Shown: positions 31,495 to 43,200 of the stretch, piece after piece
Layout: every line of letters begins with the position of its first letter
Numbering within the stretch: the first letter of the stretch is position 1
Assembly: GCA_015847255.1 (NCBI GenBank)
Contig: JADLZK010009268.1
Coordinates: 173,121 to 237,120, forward strand
DNA: 64,000 bases
Direction of reading: 5' to 3'
Origin: Hyparrhenia diplandra
Lineage: Eukaryota > Streptophyta > Magnoliopsida > Poales > Poaceae
The notes under the pieces: generated by a model
What the model was told of the DNA's origin: nothing
Seen by the model: the letters and a program-made list of their open reading frames with translations, nothing else
The model's database searches: none
Program-made: the position numbers and the translations under genes

Positions 31495-33190
31495 TCCGAG
31501 TTTGGTCGACTCTAGAGAGGTCCAGAGAGCGCCAAACGTCAACCGGACGTGTCGGCTACAACGCACCGGACTCATGTTAGAGTCCAGTCACTACACGTAC
31601 CGCACGCCAGCTTGCCTATATTTCCTTTTATTCTCTTCCCCACTCCTAATCTCTGTTGGTCGGCCTATAGGGACGGGTCACGGGTGATGGGAGACCGATC
31701 CGACTTCCAAGGTTGTAGAAGAAAGGGGCGGCAGAAAAAAATAATACGTAAGGTATAGATATAGATATAGATATAAATATATTATTTGTTGTGTGGATTT
31801 AGTTTGCTTCAAAAAGAACATTTGGTAGAATATATACTTATTTTATTTTTTACATGTGTAAATATGTAATTTCTAGCAAATTTTTGTGTTGTGGGGAATA
31901 CTTTTATAAAAGCATTTGGACTTATTTAACTTTGTATAAAGACCGACTAAACAAACTAAATGTTAAACAATGGGCGACGGACCATTTAGTGTAACTTTGC
32001 TCACAATTCTCATCACCTCTTATTCATAAGATGGGCTAGAAATTTCTTCCCATCTTCTGAAAAAGTCAGACGAATGGGACAAGGAATCAAGCTGTCTGGG
32101 TTAGCACATCACTTATGGTTATATGTGGTGCTCACGAGCAGAGAATATAATCTTCAATGCGGACCACGGTCCGTGTGTTTGGTTTGATGAATAAGGTGGT
32201 CCATCTCCTTGCTTCTCACTTTTGATATTTAGTTTGTGAAATAGAATGGGTTGATTCATCATCACCTTATTTCTCAAAGCTAATAATTAGTATATACACG
32301 AGGAATGAGTTGATTTTACTAAAATTTTTGGTATGAAGTCATGATGCATCATCATTGCCGACCGTGTACAGAGCCTTCCAATAAACTGAATTTATTTACG
32401 ACCTGCTATTATATGTATCAAACAATGAAACTATCACATGATATAGCAATAGTTCCCGTGTCGCCACTATGAAATATAGGAGGTGTTTAATTCCCTATCA
32501 CATCTAATGTGTTTGATACATGCATAGAGTATTAAATATGAATAGAAAATAACTAATTGTATAGATTGTGGCTGTTTCATGAGACGAATCTTTTAAACCT
32601 AATGAGTCCATATGATTTGACAGTTGTTCGGCCCTTTTGATTCTAGGCCTATGGCGAAAGTAGGGGGCGGAAAGTAAAGAGGTTCTGTTTGCGTGTTGAC
32701 TATCTAGATGGAACCAATTTATACCGTAGAAGTTATTTTAGGGTGAATCGAATATATAATGGACCATTAGAGACGCTTTTAGCTGGGTAATTGCTGCAAC
32801 ATACGTTGTTCGTAATGGTCATATAAGGTACGCTTTTTCCTCGTAACAAGATTAATTGTTTTAAAATGGGAAGGTAATTCTAGCCTCTATACCGGCCGAA
32901 TCAGTACCAGTTGCACTTACCATACAACAACTTTTATGATTGTATTACTTTAGTCCAACAAGTTACAAGACATATAAACCGGTTCATGAACTTGTTGAAC
33001 ATATGTGTCTACAGTCACATGTATGCCACGCACAATATATTTTTGCCACCGCGCGCGCGGGGTAGTTGACGGATCTTTGTTCCCCATCCATCAACACCAA
33101 GGAATTATCGTCCACCATTTTCTTGAACTGTGATTCTGAAGAAGACCGTGATGATCAGCATACGTACAACAATATGCATGTTCTCAAACT
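31495..33190. other. Intergenic AT-rich stretch with microsatellite
   Basis: The first 200 bp continue the sequence interrupted by the chromovirus. A short (ATAGAT)n microsatellite lies at about 31757-31780. The rest is AT-rich and shows no gene, apart from the MITE remnant at 32480-32628. Confidence 0.5.
32480..32628. mobile_element. MITE remnant (grass GTGTTTRRTTCC family)
   Basis: The stretch AGGTGTTTAATTCCCTATCA, then TTTGATACATGCATAGAGTA, GAGACGAATCTTTTAAACC and TGATTTGACA, is the familiar left half of a very common grass MITE. The right half is missing or too changed to see. Confidence 0.6.
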
Positions 33191-33656
33191 TGCTGGTAGT
33201 GTTCATGTCAATAATATGAGCATCACAATTCAGAGGCTTTAATCCCTTGGCAACTGACTTGTAACTTATTAGACAAACACCAGTAAACTCTCACATGCAT
33301 ATGCAGTAAAATAAACAAGCTGTGCTTCGGGATATCATTCACGTATAGTCGTATAGAAGTGACCAAGTACGGCAGGTTCTCTTCATTTACTTGCAGCCTA
33401 ATAAGGATAAGATCATCCATGAATTGAAAGTAAATTGTGTCAACATCAGTGTTGGCTTATATTCGGAAATCAAGTGGCTCTTCGATTCTAAAGCAGGAAG
33501 CCATCATATTGTATTTTCCTTCTTTTGCAATAACGATCATATTTATGTCGACAGTCAAACTCACATCAGCACGTACGCCATATTTGCAATTCTTCGTCAT
33601 AGGTAGGAAATGTTGGAACCTTTCGGCGAGTACGAATATTCGCTTTTGACAAAACC
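33190..33656 (-). pseudogene. Unrecognised protein-like remnant
   Basis: On the minus strand an amphipathic frame reads KYGVRADVSLTVDINMIVIA, then KYNMMASCFRIEEPLDFRI, a stop, then NTDVDTIYFQFMDDLILIRL and NENLPYLVTSI-like residues. The sequence has protein-like composition and only one stop in about 150 codons. I do not recognise the family. It may be one exon of a decayed gene. Confidence 0.3.
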
Positions 33657-33700
33657 TAGAGACAACAATAATTGCGTAGCCATATCCGTACAGTTATTTA

Positions 33701-33813
33701 CTCCATCCATTCCAAATTATAAGTCGTTTTGGTTCATCCAAATTTGATATCTAGATACATGACTAAATGAATGAACCAAAAAAGTCTAAACGTCTTATAA
33801 TTTGAAACGGAGG
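33701..33813. mobile_element. Stowaway-like MITE
   Basis: CTCCATCCATTCCAAATTAT with AAGTCGTTTTGG at the left, and CGTCTTATAATTTGAAACGG with AGG at the right, are the standard Stowaway termini of grasses. TA precedes the left end. The right end lacks the final GAG, so it is slightly truncated. Confidence 0.85.
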
Positions 33814-33835
33814 TGCAGTGTCTGGTGGCCACGAG

Positions 33836-33879
33836 GGAATACTAGTTAACAAATAGGGAATACCAGTTAACAAATAGGC
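33836..33879. repeat. Two tandem copies of a 21-bp unit
   Basis: GGAATACTAGTTAACAAATA is followed directly by GGAATACCAGTTAACAAATA, one difference. Confidence 0.8.
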
Positions 33880-34594
33880 GGCAGTGTCTAATTACTTCGC
33901 AAGTTTCTAGCAGTTGCCGGGCAACAGACGTGGACACAGCATGATGTTTTAGCATGATGCATGGAGTGCTCCCGACTCCCCGAGGGTCACGATGGGGATG
34001 GTTAGGTTCGGCCTACAGGTTCGCGAACCGCCCAAAAAAAAAAAAAACTAATCCTAATGGGCTCCATATCCAACCCACGAAACGCTCTAGGATTTGTGGT
34101 TCAGAAAACACTCGAACCTTAGGGTCGAGTGGTTCCACCCCCGCGGTGTGTGGCGGCCGCCGCCGGAGCGCCATCGAAGCTCCGCCATCGGCAAGATCCC
34201 GCCCGGACGGCGATGGACGGGGTCGCGACCGTGAGATCCCCCGCCCGGCGCCATCCGCGCCTCCCGCTCACCGGGCAAGGGGCACCCCGAGGCCAGGCCC
34301 AAGCTGCTGCCGGAAGGAGGCAGCGGCGAGGCGGGACCGAGCAGAGCCGCCGGTGGACCCACTCCCACCGACCACGCTGCCGGTGGCCGCCATCCATCTC
34401 CTCGCCGGCTGCGCCGTCGATGGGCTCCCTCCCCAAGATCCGGCTTTGTTGCTTGTTAGTGCGATGCGGAGGATAAGTACCGATGCTTTGTGAAACCGAT
34501 GCCGCCCGATGTGCCGAAAGATGCCGTACTCCGCGCGGCTGAACTGCCGGCGTCCTGCTCCTGAAGCTCAATGCTGGCTTTAGGTGGGAGTATT
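33880..34594. other. Unassigned, turning GC-rich
   Basis: An A-run at about 34035 is followed by a GC-rich 500-bp block with open frames on both strands (34100-34500). Their opposing openness and low-complexity Arg/Pro/Ala content argue that they result from base composition. No family is recognised. Confidence 0.35.
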
Positions 34595-35989
34595 GGGTGT
34601 GTTTGGTTGCCCGGCTTGGGCTGCCATGGCCGGACTGGGCCAAATTTGGGCGTTTGGTTGCCCTTGGCCAGCCTGTTAGCCAGGCCAGGCCGGGCCACCG
34701 ACCACCCACTTAGCTAGGCCAAGAAAAACGACCCTGGTCATTTTTCCAGGGGCGGGCCTGCACCAGCCACCGCGGGCCTCCCGTCACCGCTTGAGGTGCA
34801 TCCTCTCGTGTCCGTCACCTCGGCGCTCGCCCACCGCGGCGCTCTTCCCCCACCACTCGCCGTCCATGGCGGTGCTCATCCTCTCCATCGGCGCTCTTCC
34901 CCCACGGCTGTTGTCTAGCTCGGACCGGTGCTGCTCGGCACCGACCCGCGCCTCGCTTGCCCGGACCCCGTCTACATCTCGGCGGAGATCCATGGCGGTC
35001 CGTGGCGGAATTCGGGGAGGAGCTCACATCAGCGATGGTGGCCTGCTCGGCGGTCATGGCGGGTGCTCCTGATTGGGTCGACGATGAGGGGGCGGCGACG
35101 TCCGGGTTACCAACGAATCGGTGATGGAGCGGCTCGGCGGGGACGATGCTGCGTGTCGCTCAAGACGGGCTCCTCGCGAGGGCCGAGGGGCTGACCCAAG
35201 GCGAGCACCTGCCGGAGGTGGAGGTGCTGGAGGTGGAGCATTAGCTCGTGAATCTGCAGCCTTCACCTTCGCGGATTCGGAGGAGGTCTGCGATGCCGAT
35301 AGCTCTACTTCGCGGTCCGCAGACCGCCACGGGGCGCTGGGAGACCACGAGCCCGTCGGCCTGGAGGACCCCGTCCCACGCCAGTAGCGGTAGCGTCGAC
35401 GACACGCGTCGCAGCGCGCGCGACCTAGTCTGGGTTCCCACGCTGAGCATGACGACGTGTCGCAGATGTCGTAGCGGCGGGCGCCGCCGTCGTCCGTGGC
35501 TGGCTCGAAGGCGAGCGGGTGCTGGCCGTGGAAGAACCACCACGCGGTCGCAGCTGTCGTCGTCGAGCACAGCATGTTTCTTGGCATGGCCATTACCGTC
35601 ATCGTCGCCAACTAGGACGGCCATGTGCAGCAAAGGGTGACCCAGCAGCCTCAATGGCAAAGGGCGGCGATGGGCGGGTCGAGTCCTCTCAAGACTCCAG
35701 CGAGCGTGCTAGTTCTGCCCCAAGCCTTCCCTTGCCATGCCATGCCATGCCATCACGGTGCACCAAACATGTTCGACGAAATGCTTAGAAGGGGGGTGAA
35801 CATACCAGCTCATGGAAGAGGTGATGCTATGCAAGCCTAAGCCAACCAACCAAACACGAGCTCATCCTAGCCAGGCTCAGCAGCACAGGCAACCAAACAA
35901 ACAGGTCTTGGCTTGCTAGGACTATGCACAGGCTGGCCTGGCTAAGTTTTGCTAGCCAGGCTAGTCTTGGAAACGAACCAAACACACCC
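34595..35989. mobile_element. GC-rich TIR element, possible Pack-type carrier
   Basis: The left end is GGGTGTGTTTGGTTGCC. The right end is the complement of GGGTGTGTTTGGTTCG, and ATT flanks both sides (34592-34594, 35990-35992). Subterminal parts repeat GCCAGGC and GGTTGCC words in opposite orientation. The 1395-bp interior is strongly GC-rich, unlike a MITE. It contains long open stretches on the minus strand (35054-35660) with protein-like segments such as AFEPATDDGGARRYDICD. I infer captured genic DNA but cannot name a donor. No transposase is present. Confidence 0.6.
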
Positions 35990-35992
35990 ATT

Positions 35993-37827
35993 GTGCAGAC
36001 ACGGGCACTAGCACTGCCATGGGTTGCTGCTGCAGAGCCATTGCAATGTCCAGAGTCCAGTACCACTATCGACCTGGGCTGCAAGGATGACTTGGCAATG
36101 CAAGCAGTAGGAGAGCAAATCCTGTGTTGTTTTGTGTTGTTTGTATTAGGTAAAAGTATACTGAAAAACTTTGCTCAGAAAGAAATTGCAAGTAGTACTG
36201 AAAGTTTATTTATATATGGGGAGCAGACTGCATCATGCATCAAAATATGGAGTACAAGTCATTTGACAGAACCTTAGTTTGATCCGGTTCTTAAATTGTA
36301 GGATTTCATTTCTCAGGTCAGTAGTATTCATAGTGCCACTTAGGACATATAAGTCTTTTTTGTAGTTTATACTCCAGACTCGGTCATATTTTGCTGCACT
36401 TGTGGACCATCGTGGTGTTTATTGGTCGTTGTATGACGCTTCAGCTATTGCTTTTGTGTTCACTAATTGAAGCCAATGTATATGATTCGTATAATTCGTT
36501 CATGTACTTTGAATCTCCATTGGTATTACCAGAAGTGAACTCAGGTGCTTATTCTGAAGCGGCACGTGTACTTTGAATCTCCATTTGCCAAGGCTAGACG
36601 TGTACTTTGAATCTCCACTTGCCAAGGCTAGTAAACAGGAAGGACTGTACACGTTAGCTAGCAGTGGATCGAACCATAGTATCCATTGGTGCACTGTATA
36701 ACAAATATTTAATTAAATGGAGCATCGGGTGCCCCTCTGGGTCGGAAATGGATCGGTGGTTCGGTTGCGGTTCAACCCAAGGTTGACCCACCCCGTCGTG
36801 ACCCGAGGGCTAAGCTACTTTACTGTGTGTTTTTTTTTTCACGGTCAGCTATATGGTATCGTGTGCTTGCTTTTTGACCTTTTTAATTCATGGTCTTGGC
36901 GCAGAGGCCAAACTTCACGAAAACATTTTTATTACTCCAAGAGCTTGTTTGAGGAACTAGTATTTAGGTTGGTGGGATGGTTAGAGATGATATGATGATT
37001 CCTAAATTGAAGATTCCTAAATTGAAGATTGTGTGGTTCTAAGACCAAGGTGATACACCGTCTCCATAAAAGAAACATTAGGGCTCAGAAGCGGATTCAT
37101 CGTCCATATCTCTACTACATATAATAGCACCAAAAAACATTCCTAAAGCCACCCAGCAAACCATCCACCACACTCACGCAGGAGCCACAGAGGAGGCTAG
37201 CGCGACAATTGCGCCTGTGCCTGCACTCTACCTTGCTGGTGCGCTCGCACCCATACTCCAACAGCACCTCGCCATTGCGCCTTGTTAGTGCGCTCCAACA
37301 GTAGCGAGCTGCGCTCCAACGATGCCTCGCCGCCGTGGGCGACAACACTCCGACAATGCGCCTGCGCGTCCATGTTTGCCCGTGCGGGGGCAAAAGTCAG
37401 CAATCCGGACTCGGCGAGGCGGCACAACGCCACAGTACACCAACACCACAAACAAGATCCCCAGTAGCATTGTGAGCTTTTATTGCCAATTTTGGTCTGT
37501 GGTAGACTCAATTTTGGTTCATGGGTGCCTTGATCTCGTTCGGCAAGAGCCCCAATAGCCTCGTAGGATTTTATTTGACCTGTCGTAGACTCGATTTTGA
37601 TCTGTGGGAGCTTCGATCTAGTTTTATTTGGTATTTATCTTGTCTCTCTTTTTGTTTGGATCTTGATTGCGACTCAGTTTGTTCGAGTCTTGATGACCTG
37701 GGGTTGCGATGGATGAATACATGTTGTGTTCGATTTTCGGTTGGATTTGGACGCGATTTTTGTATCTAATTTTGGTCCAATTTTTACTCCTTTTTCTTTT
37801 CTTCCTATCTCTATTCCATATGTCATG
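35993..37827. other. Intergenic, short tandem repeats only
   Basis: No gene is recognised. At about 36505-36635 the phrase CGTGTACTTTGAATCTCCA is repeated two and a half times, the last two copies continuing TTGCCAAGGCTAG. CCTAAATTGAAGATT is doubled at about 37010. The rest is low-information sequence. Confidence 0.4.
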
Positions 37828-37866
37828 TATGGATATGGATATGGATATGGATATGGAGGATATGGA
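37828..37866. repeat. (ATGGAT)n microsatellite
   Basis: Six or so hexamer units of ATGGAT, the last interrupted by GAGGAT. Confidence 0.85.
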
Positions 37867-38484
37867 TAGTCCGAGGGCAGGCCGACAAAGAGGGGGCGGA
37901 CACAAAAGGCAGGGAAAGAGGTGGAAGAAAAACGATGGTGAAAAAAAATGCAGAAATTTTTCGTGTTTTATTAATAGGTATAGATATAGTTATAGATAAG
38001 TTTGTTCTCCATCTCGTCCGGTAGTTAGAGGGAGAAGGATGGATGGACGACGAAAATTTACTCTCTTTATTAATAAGTATAGATTTCTAGAAGCGGGCTC
38101 GGCTGGTTGTGTAGCGGAGGGAATGCAGTGGGCTGGCCGATTTTTTTTCCTAGAGGCGAGCTAGGCAGGTCGGACCAGTTGGACTATTTCTCCAACGGTA
38201 ATTCCCCATCTTCAAACAACCAACGGAAGTGTACTGGTTTGTTCCCATCCGCAGCATATACATCGAGAATTAGTTTCGTGATATGCACCATATACATGCA
38301 ACAAAAGTAACAAAATTGTTTAGTTTGAATAATTTAGCAAATGGTCTTTTGGGTTTGATTTCTTTTACAATCATATTTTTAACTTTTTTGTGCTAAATAT
38401 ATGATGCAAACCTATTTTTTGGGCTACTGACAAATTTAAAATATATGCTCCGCCCTCGCCACACGCGTCGACGCTGCATCGTCG

Positions 38485-38650
38485 AGGTGGGACCAAACCG
38501 CCACGTAGTCTAGGTGGGACCCCTTGGTGGGACCACATCTCCACATCATCGAGGTGGGACCCCAGCGCCATGTCATCATGGTGGGAGCCAATGGTGGGAC
38601 CACAACGCCATGTCATCATGGTGGGACCCGATGGTGTGACCACATCGCCC
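38485..38650. repeat. GGTGGGACC minisatellite
   Basis: GGTGGGACC or a one-base variant recurs seven times with CACATC, CGCCATGTCATCATGG spacers, giving an irregular tandem array of about 35-60 bp units. It is non-coding and probably lies inside the CACTA-like element that ends at 39035. Confidence 0.7.
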
Positions 38651-38769
38651 GCGTAGGGATGCGACTGGTGTGCACCACGTGGTGATGGGACTCGCAGGTG
38701 CCATCGCAAGTTGGACCAAATCTTATCTTTGGCAATAGGTTTCATCATTAAGGTGGGGCACACGAACCA

Positions 38770-39035
38770 CACAATCTATGACAAGGACTAAATCTTATTT
38801 GTGATAAATAGCTTTCATCATTATGGTGGGGCACATGAGCCACACCATCTATGATGATTTTGTTGTGTTCATTTATGACGTTGCTCTCGTTTTCGTTATT
38901 ACTATTCATGCTTCAGCTCTGTTGACTTATGACAAAGGTAGAAATTTCGTCATAGAAAGTGCTCATTCTGTGACAAAATTTCAAAGCGTCACTAGCCAAT
39001 CGTCATTAATGAACATATTCCTACTAGTGGTAGTG
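38770..39035. mobile_element. Right end of a CACTA-like element
   Basis: The segment ends in the complement of CACTACCACTAGTAGG. Upstream are repeated TATGACGA / GTCATAGA / CGTCA words in both orientations, like CACTA subterminal repeats. The left terminus is not found, so extent is unknown. GGA follows the end. Confidence 0.5.
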
Positions 39036-39041
39036 GGAGAT

Positions 39042-40265
39042 TGTTTGGGTTAGTCCACATCGGTAATTGATGTTGGGTGAGGACAACATATAAGGCGGGG
39101 CGGTCCTCACCGATCAGACTAGTCTTTTTGGTTAATTTAGGCCTATGACCTTGATATGTTATGGCTCAGTGGACCTGAGGGGGAGTGGCACCGCCGGGTG
39201 GCCGAGCCAGCTCCAAGGAACCTAGGGGCACTGGCCAGAGGCGTCGGGTCCGGTTGCAACAAGTGGTATCGGAGCCAGGTCCAATAAGAACCCGCAACAA
39301 ATCTCGGTAGGGTCACAATAGATGAGGGAGTCCATTTCGGGGGAGCCCTATCATTGACAAACGTCTTGACCACACAAAAGTGTGAGTTGAAGAGATTGGG
39401 TCCGATGTGTGACTATGGAAAAGATTGTTGCGGTTAGTCTCACATCGATAATTGATGGTAGGGGAACATAATATATAAGGCGAGGTAGTCCTCACCTATC
39501 AGCCTAGTCTTTTGGGTTGAGTTAGACTCGTGTCCTTGGTATGTTGTGGCTCACTGGACCTTAGGGGGAGTGACACTGACAGGTGGGCCAGGCCAGCTCC
39601 ACGCCTTGGCCACACAAAAGTGTGAGTTTAAAGATTTAGGTCTAATATGTGACTATGGGGAAGATTGGGTGTAATGAGTTTTCCACATCAGTAATCGATG
39701 GTGGAGGAGCACAACATATAAGGCGGGACGATTCTCACCTATTAGGCTAGTCTTTAGGGCTGAGTTAGGCTCATGACCTTGATATATTGTGGCTCAGTGG
39801 ACCTGAGGGGGAGTGACACCGGTAGGTGGGCCAGGATAGCTTTAAGGAACCTAGGGGCACTGACCAAAGGAGTCGGGCCCAATTCAACAAGTGGTATCGA
39901 AGCCAGGTCCAATAATGAGAACCCGCAAGAAATCTTGACAAGGTCACACAAGCAAGGGGGCTCGTTTCGAGCGAGCCCTATCATTGAGAAACATCTTGGC
40001 CATACAAAAGTGTGAGTTGAATAGTTGGGTCTGATGTGTGAGATTATTGGGGTTAGCTCCAAAGCGGTAATTGATGGCGGGGAGCACAACACATAAGACA
40101 GGGCGGTCCTCACCTGTTAGGCTAGTCTTTTGGGTTGAGTTAGGGCCACGACCTTGATATGTTGTGGCTCAGTGGACCTAAGGGGGAGTGACACCGGTAC
40201 GTGGCCCTGGCTAGCTCCAAGGAACCTAGGCGCGCCGGCCAGAGGAACCGAGCCCGGTTCCAACA
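39042..40265 (+). mobile_element. TRIM array, left part (four LTRs)
   Basis: Terminal-repeat retrotransposon in miniature. LTRs of about 220 bp start TGTTNGGGTTAG, contain CACATCGGTAATTGATGG and CATATAAGG, and end GGTTCCAACA. Each is followed by AGTGGTATCGGAGCC, a primer site for initiator tRNA-Met, and about 160 bp of non-coding internal sequence ending in a purine run (GGAAAAGAT). LTRs: 39042-39261, 39426-about 39602 (3' part and primer site deleted), 39666-39889, 40045-40265. The structure is therefore LTR-int-LTR-int-LTR-int-LTR, with no coding. The array continues at 55926 after a nested insertion. Confidence 0.82.
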
Positions 40266-40270
40266 AGTGG

Positions 40271-43200
40271 TTGTGACAGAGCCGACCAATTTATAAGAAA
40301 TCAAGTATAATTCGCAATTACCGAAGCAATCGCAGTCTACACTTGAGTCCATATAAACCCGGTATTCAGAAATCTCCGAAAGTGATTTCAAACTCATCAA
40401 CAACACAACAAGGATCGTTGAGCTCGGTAGTTCAAATCCGCGGTATCTTAAACCAAATTCAATATATTATAATCAGAGTGCGATGAACACATTTGTTTAC
40501 AAAGTAGTTCAGAGTGCGGAAGCAATAGATTTCGAAAACCAAATAGTTGTACAAATGAAATAAAATAAGATAGTGCCAACATAGTGTCATCCCTGTATCA
40601 GCATGAGACAGGAAAATATGGAGATTGCCATGCCCTAGGCATTATTCTTCACCACAGCAACACACAACTGGCTCGAATCATGCTAGACGGAGTCACCTGC
40701 AACATCGAGAAATTAACCCGTGAGTACTCAATTGTACTCCGCAAGACTTACCCGTCTGAAAACCCGGAAAATAAGGAAAAGACTCCAAGGATCATGCTTG
40801 GCTTTATCCGAGTCGGGGTGACTCACATTTAATTTCGAGAAAATAAGGTTGATTAGTGAGCCTACACATACTATTTGAATTCTTCCAAGTTAAAAGGTTA
40901 CTTATTATATACATAACCATAGATCTGTATAGTCAAGATTAATCACATGCTCAAGTAGTATAAATAACAACATAAGTAACTTGATCGAATTATATTTCTT
41001 TGCAACATGATAATAACATATATTGTAATAATTAGACTACATTGCCATTGAAGCAACCCGGGTTCTCACTATCCGGGAGAGATGGCGATTCGAATCGATT
41101 TGCAAACCGGTGGCGAATATCTGTCATAAACCAGGCCTACTAGATCAAGGTAGACCCGATCACTCCCGGGGCGTTATGGGGCGTAAAGTCTCGGTCTTGC
41201 CGGCTACCCCCTCCTCTTCGAGCACCCAAGTGAGCGTAAGCAACGAGTACGACCCCTTGTGCGCATCTTCTTGTGCCCGATTAACCACACCAACCATCAC
41301 CAGAGGAGGAGCGATAAAGCGAGCATGGCCGGCCCCTAACATTCCCACGAGCTTCGTGGCTCCACGACCCGCGGAGCCTACTATATGAGCAGTACGTTCA
41401 ACTTCCGACCACGGCCCGACAAAGTATGAGTCCTTAATCAATCAGATGGAAAGACCACAATATCCATCCAATCTAAGCATGTTTTATTATTCGGGTTCTC
41501 GAAGAGCTTGTTAGTCACCCATGTGACTAACCACAAACATCCTCTCAAGTGGCCCAGGAATCCGTCTACTGCAATCACCATACCGAGCATTTATAACCTA
41601 GACCTCTAAATAGGATAGGATAGCAACTTCAACAAGAATTTTACGTGCATCAACGGTTTCAACCACTTTTCTAAACTTAATGCATCAACATATAAAAAGG
41701 GCGCTTAACACAATTTAGTTAGAAAGCATAAGAAAGGGCAGCATGCAGGGGCTTGCCTTGAGAAGAGGGTTAGAAGGTGCCTTGGGCACTTCAACGGCTT
41801 GGCGACACGCCACGCCCCGCGGAACCGGAACCTCTTGCTGCACTTCTAGATGTGGACCTCTCCTTCCTGCTGTTCCTCGATTTCCTCGCGCTCTCTTTCC
41901 TTCGATCCAATATGAATATGTATCCAAGGATAATTATTAAGGAATGCATGATTGACAAGGAATGGGTGAATGCATTATGATATAAGATATTAGTAAGTGG
42001 ATATCTCTTCCGCAGAAACACAATTATAACTACGCAAGAAACCCTAACAATCTACATCAAGCAAAACACCCTAATTCACTAATCACTAGAAAATGGCAGC
42101 TAGACATGCTGTCACTAAAACAGTCACACAGGGAGTTCTATAACTCCAAATGCAGCAAACGAATACTCGTTGGAAAGCTAACGAAATTTCCTACAAAACA
42201 TTCCGTATCACCCTGACCTGATTCAGTCATCCACAGCCTTGAAAACAGCAAAAACAGAGACTCTGTTTTCAGGCAACCTACAACTTACAAAGTCTACTAT
42301 AAATCACTCAAGCATGTACTTCCTCTAGGACTTTTCCAGCACGCATACCAAGTCATAATCTATCAAATAAACTTACTGGTCAAGCCAAAAGATAAACTAA
42401 TGCACATGAAATGATATTCCCTAAACAAACACTACACATGCACACTTTAAATATAAAAGCTAGAATTAAACTAGTTTACCAAAAACACAACACTATCAAA
42501 CTAGGCATACCAACAGGCCCTAAACATGCTAGTAACAACTAATATTAGCACACATTACTCTAATGTAAACATATACTTCTAGGTTATTTTCTATGCAACA
42601 TAATTATGATAAATACATAAACACCTCAGGAAATTCTACAAAAATTACCAAAGCATCCTACTGACATAGCAAGGCTATCAAAAAAATATCATAGCAAGAT
42701 CATGCCTATCTTTGTCCTACACAAAAATCACTAGGAGGCAATGAAATATGAGGTGAAAATACTTTGTACTAAGAAAAGTGTGGGACAACAGATTTCTGAG
42801 TATGACAAGCTACTAAAACCTATCAAAACCAATCACACCAAGTCTCACATCCAAAACCCTAGTAATTATTTTTCTATGAATTTCCTAAGAAAGCATGGTA
42901 AATAACACATAAATCAAAAATGACATTTCCACCACAGAACCTAGGGTCAAACATATTTTTCCCATGATGCACATCACAAAACATGAACATTTTGTACGAG
43001 GGGACCACTATTTTATCATGCATCAAAAGAAAGATACACATTTATCTATTTTCATGGCATTTACTAGCATAAATATAAATAAATATAAAACTATCGAGAA
43101 ACTGCCATTTCATATTTTTCTATCATAGATCAGACAATAACAAGCATGACAAAATTTATCTCACTCAATTTGGAGCTAAAATGACCAAGATATGAAATAA

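Noticed and set aside
34100..35640. Many long overlapping frames on both strands
   Set aside because: Overlap on opposite strands and biased composition show a GC effect. A captured fragment is possible but no gene can be named.
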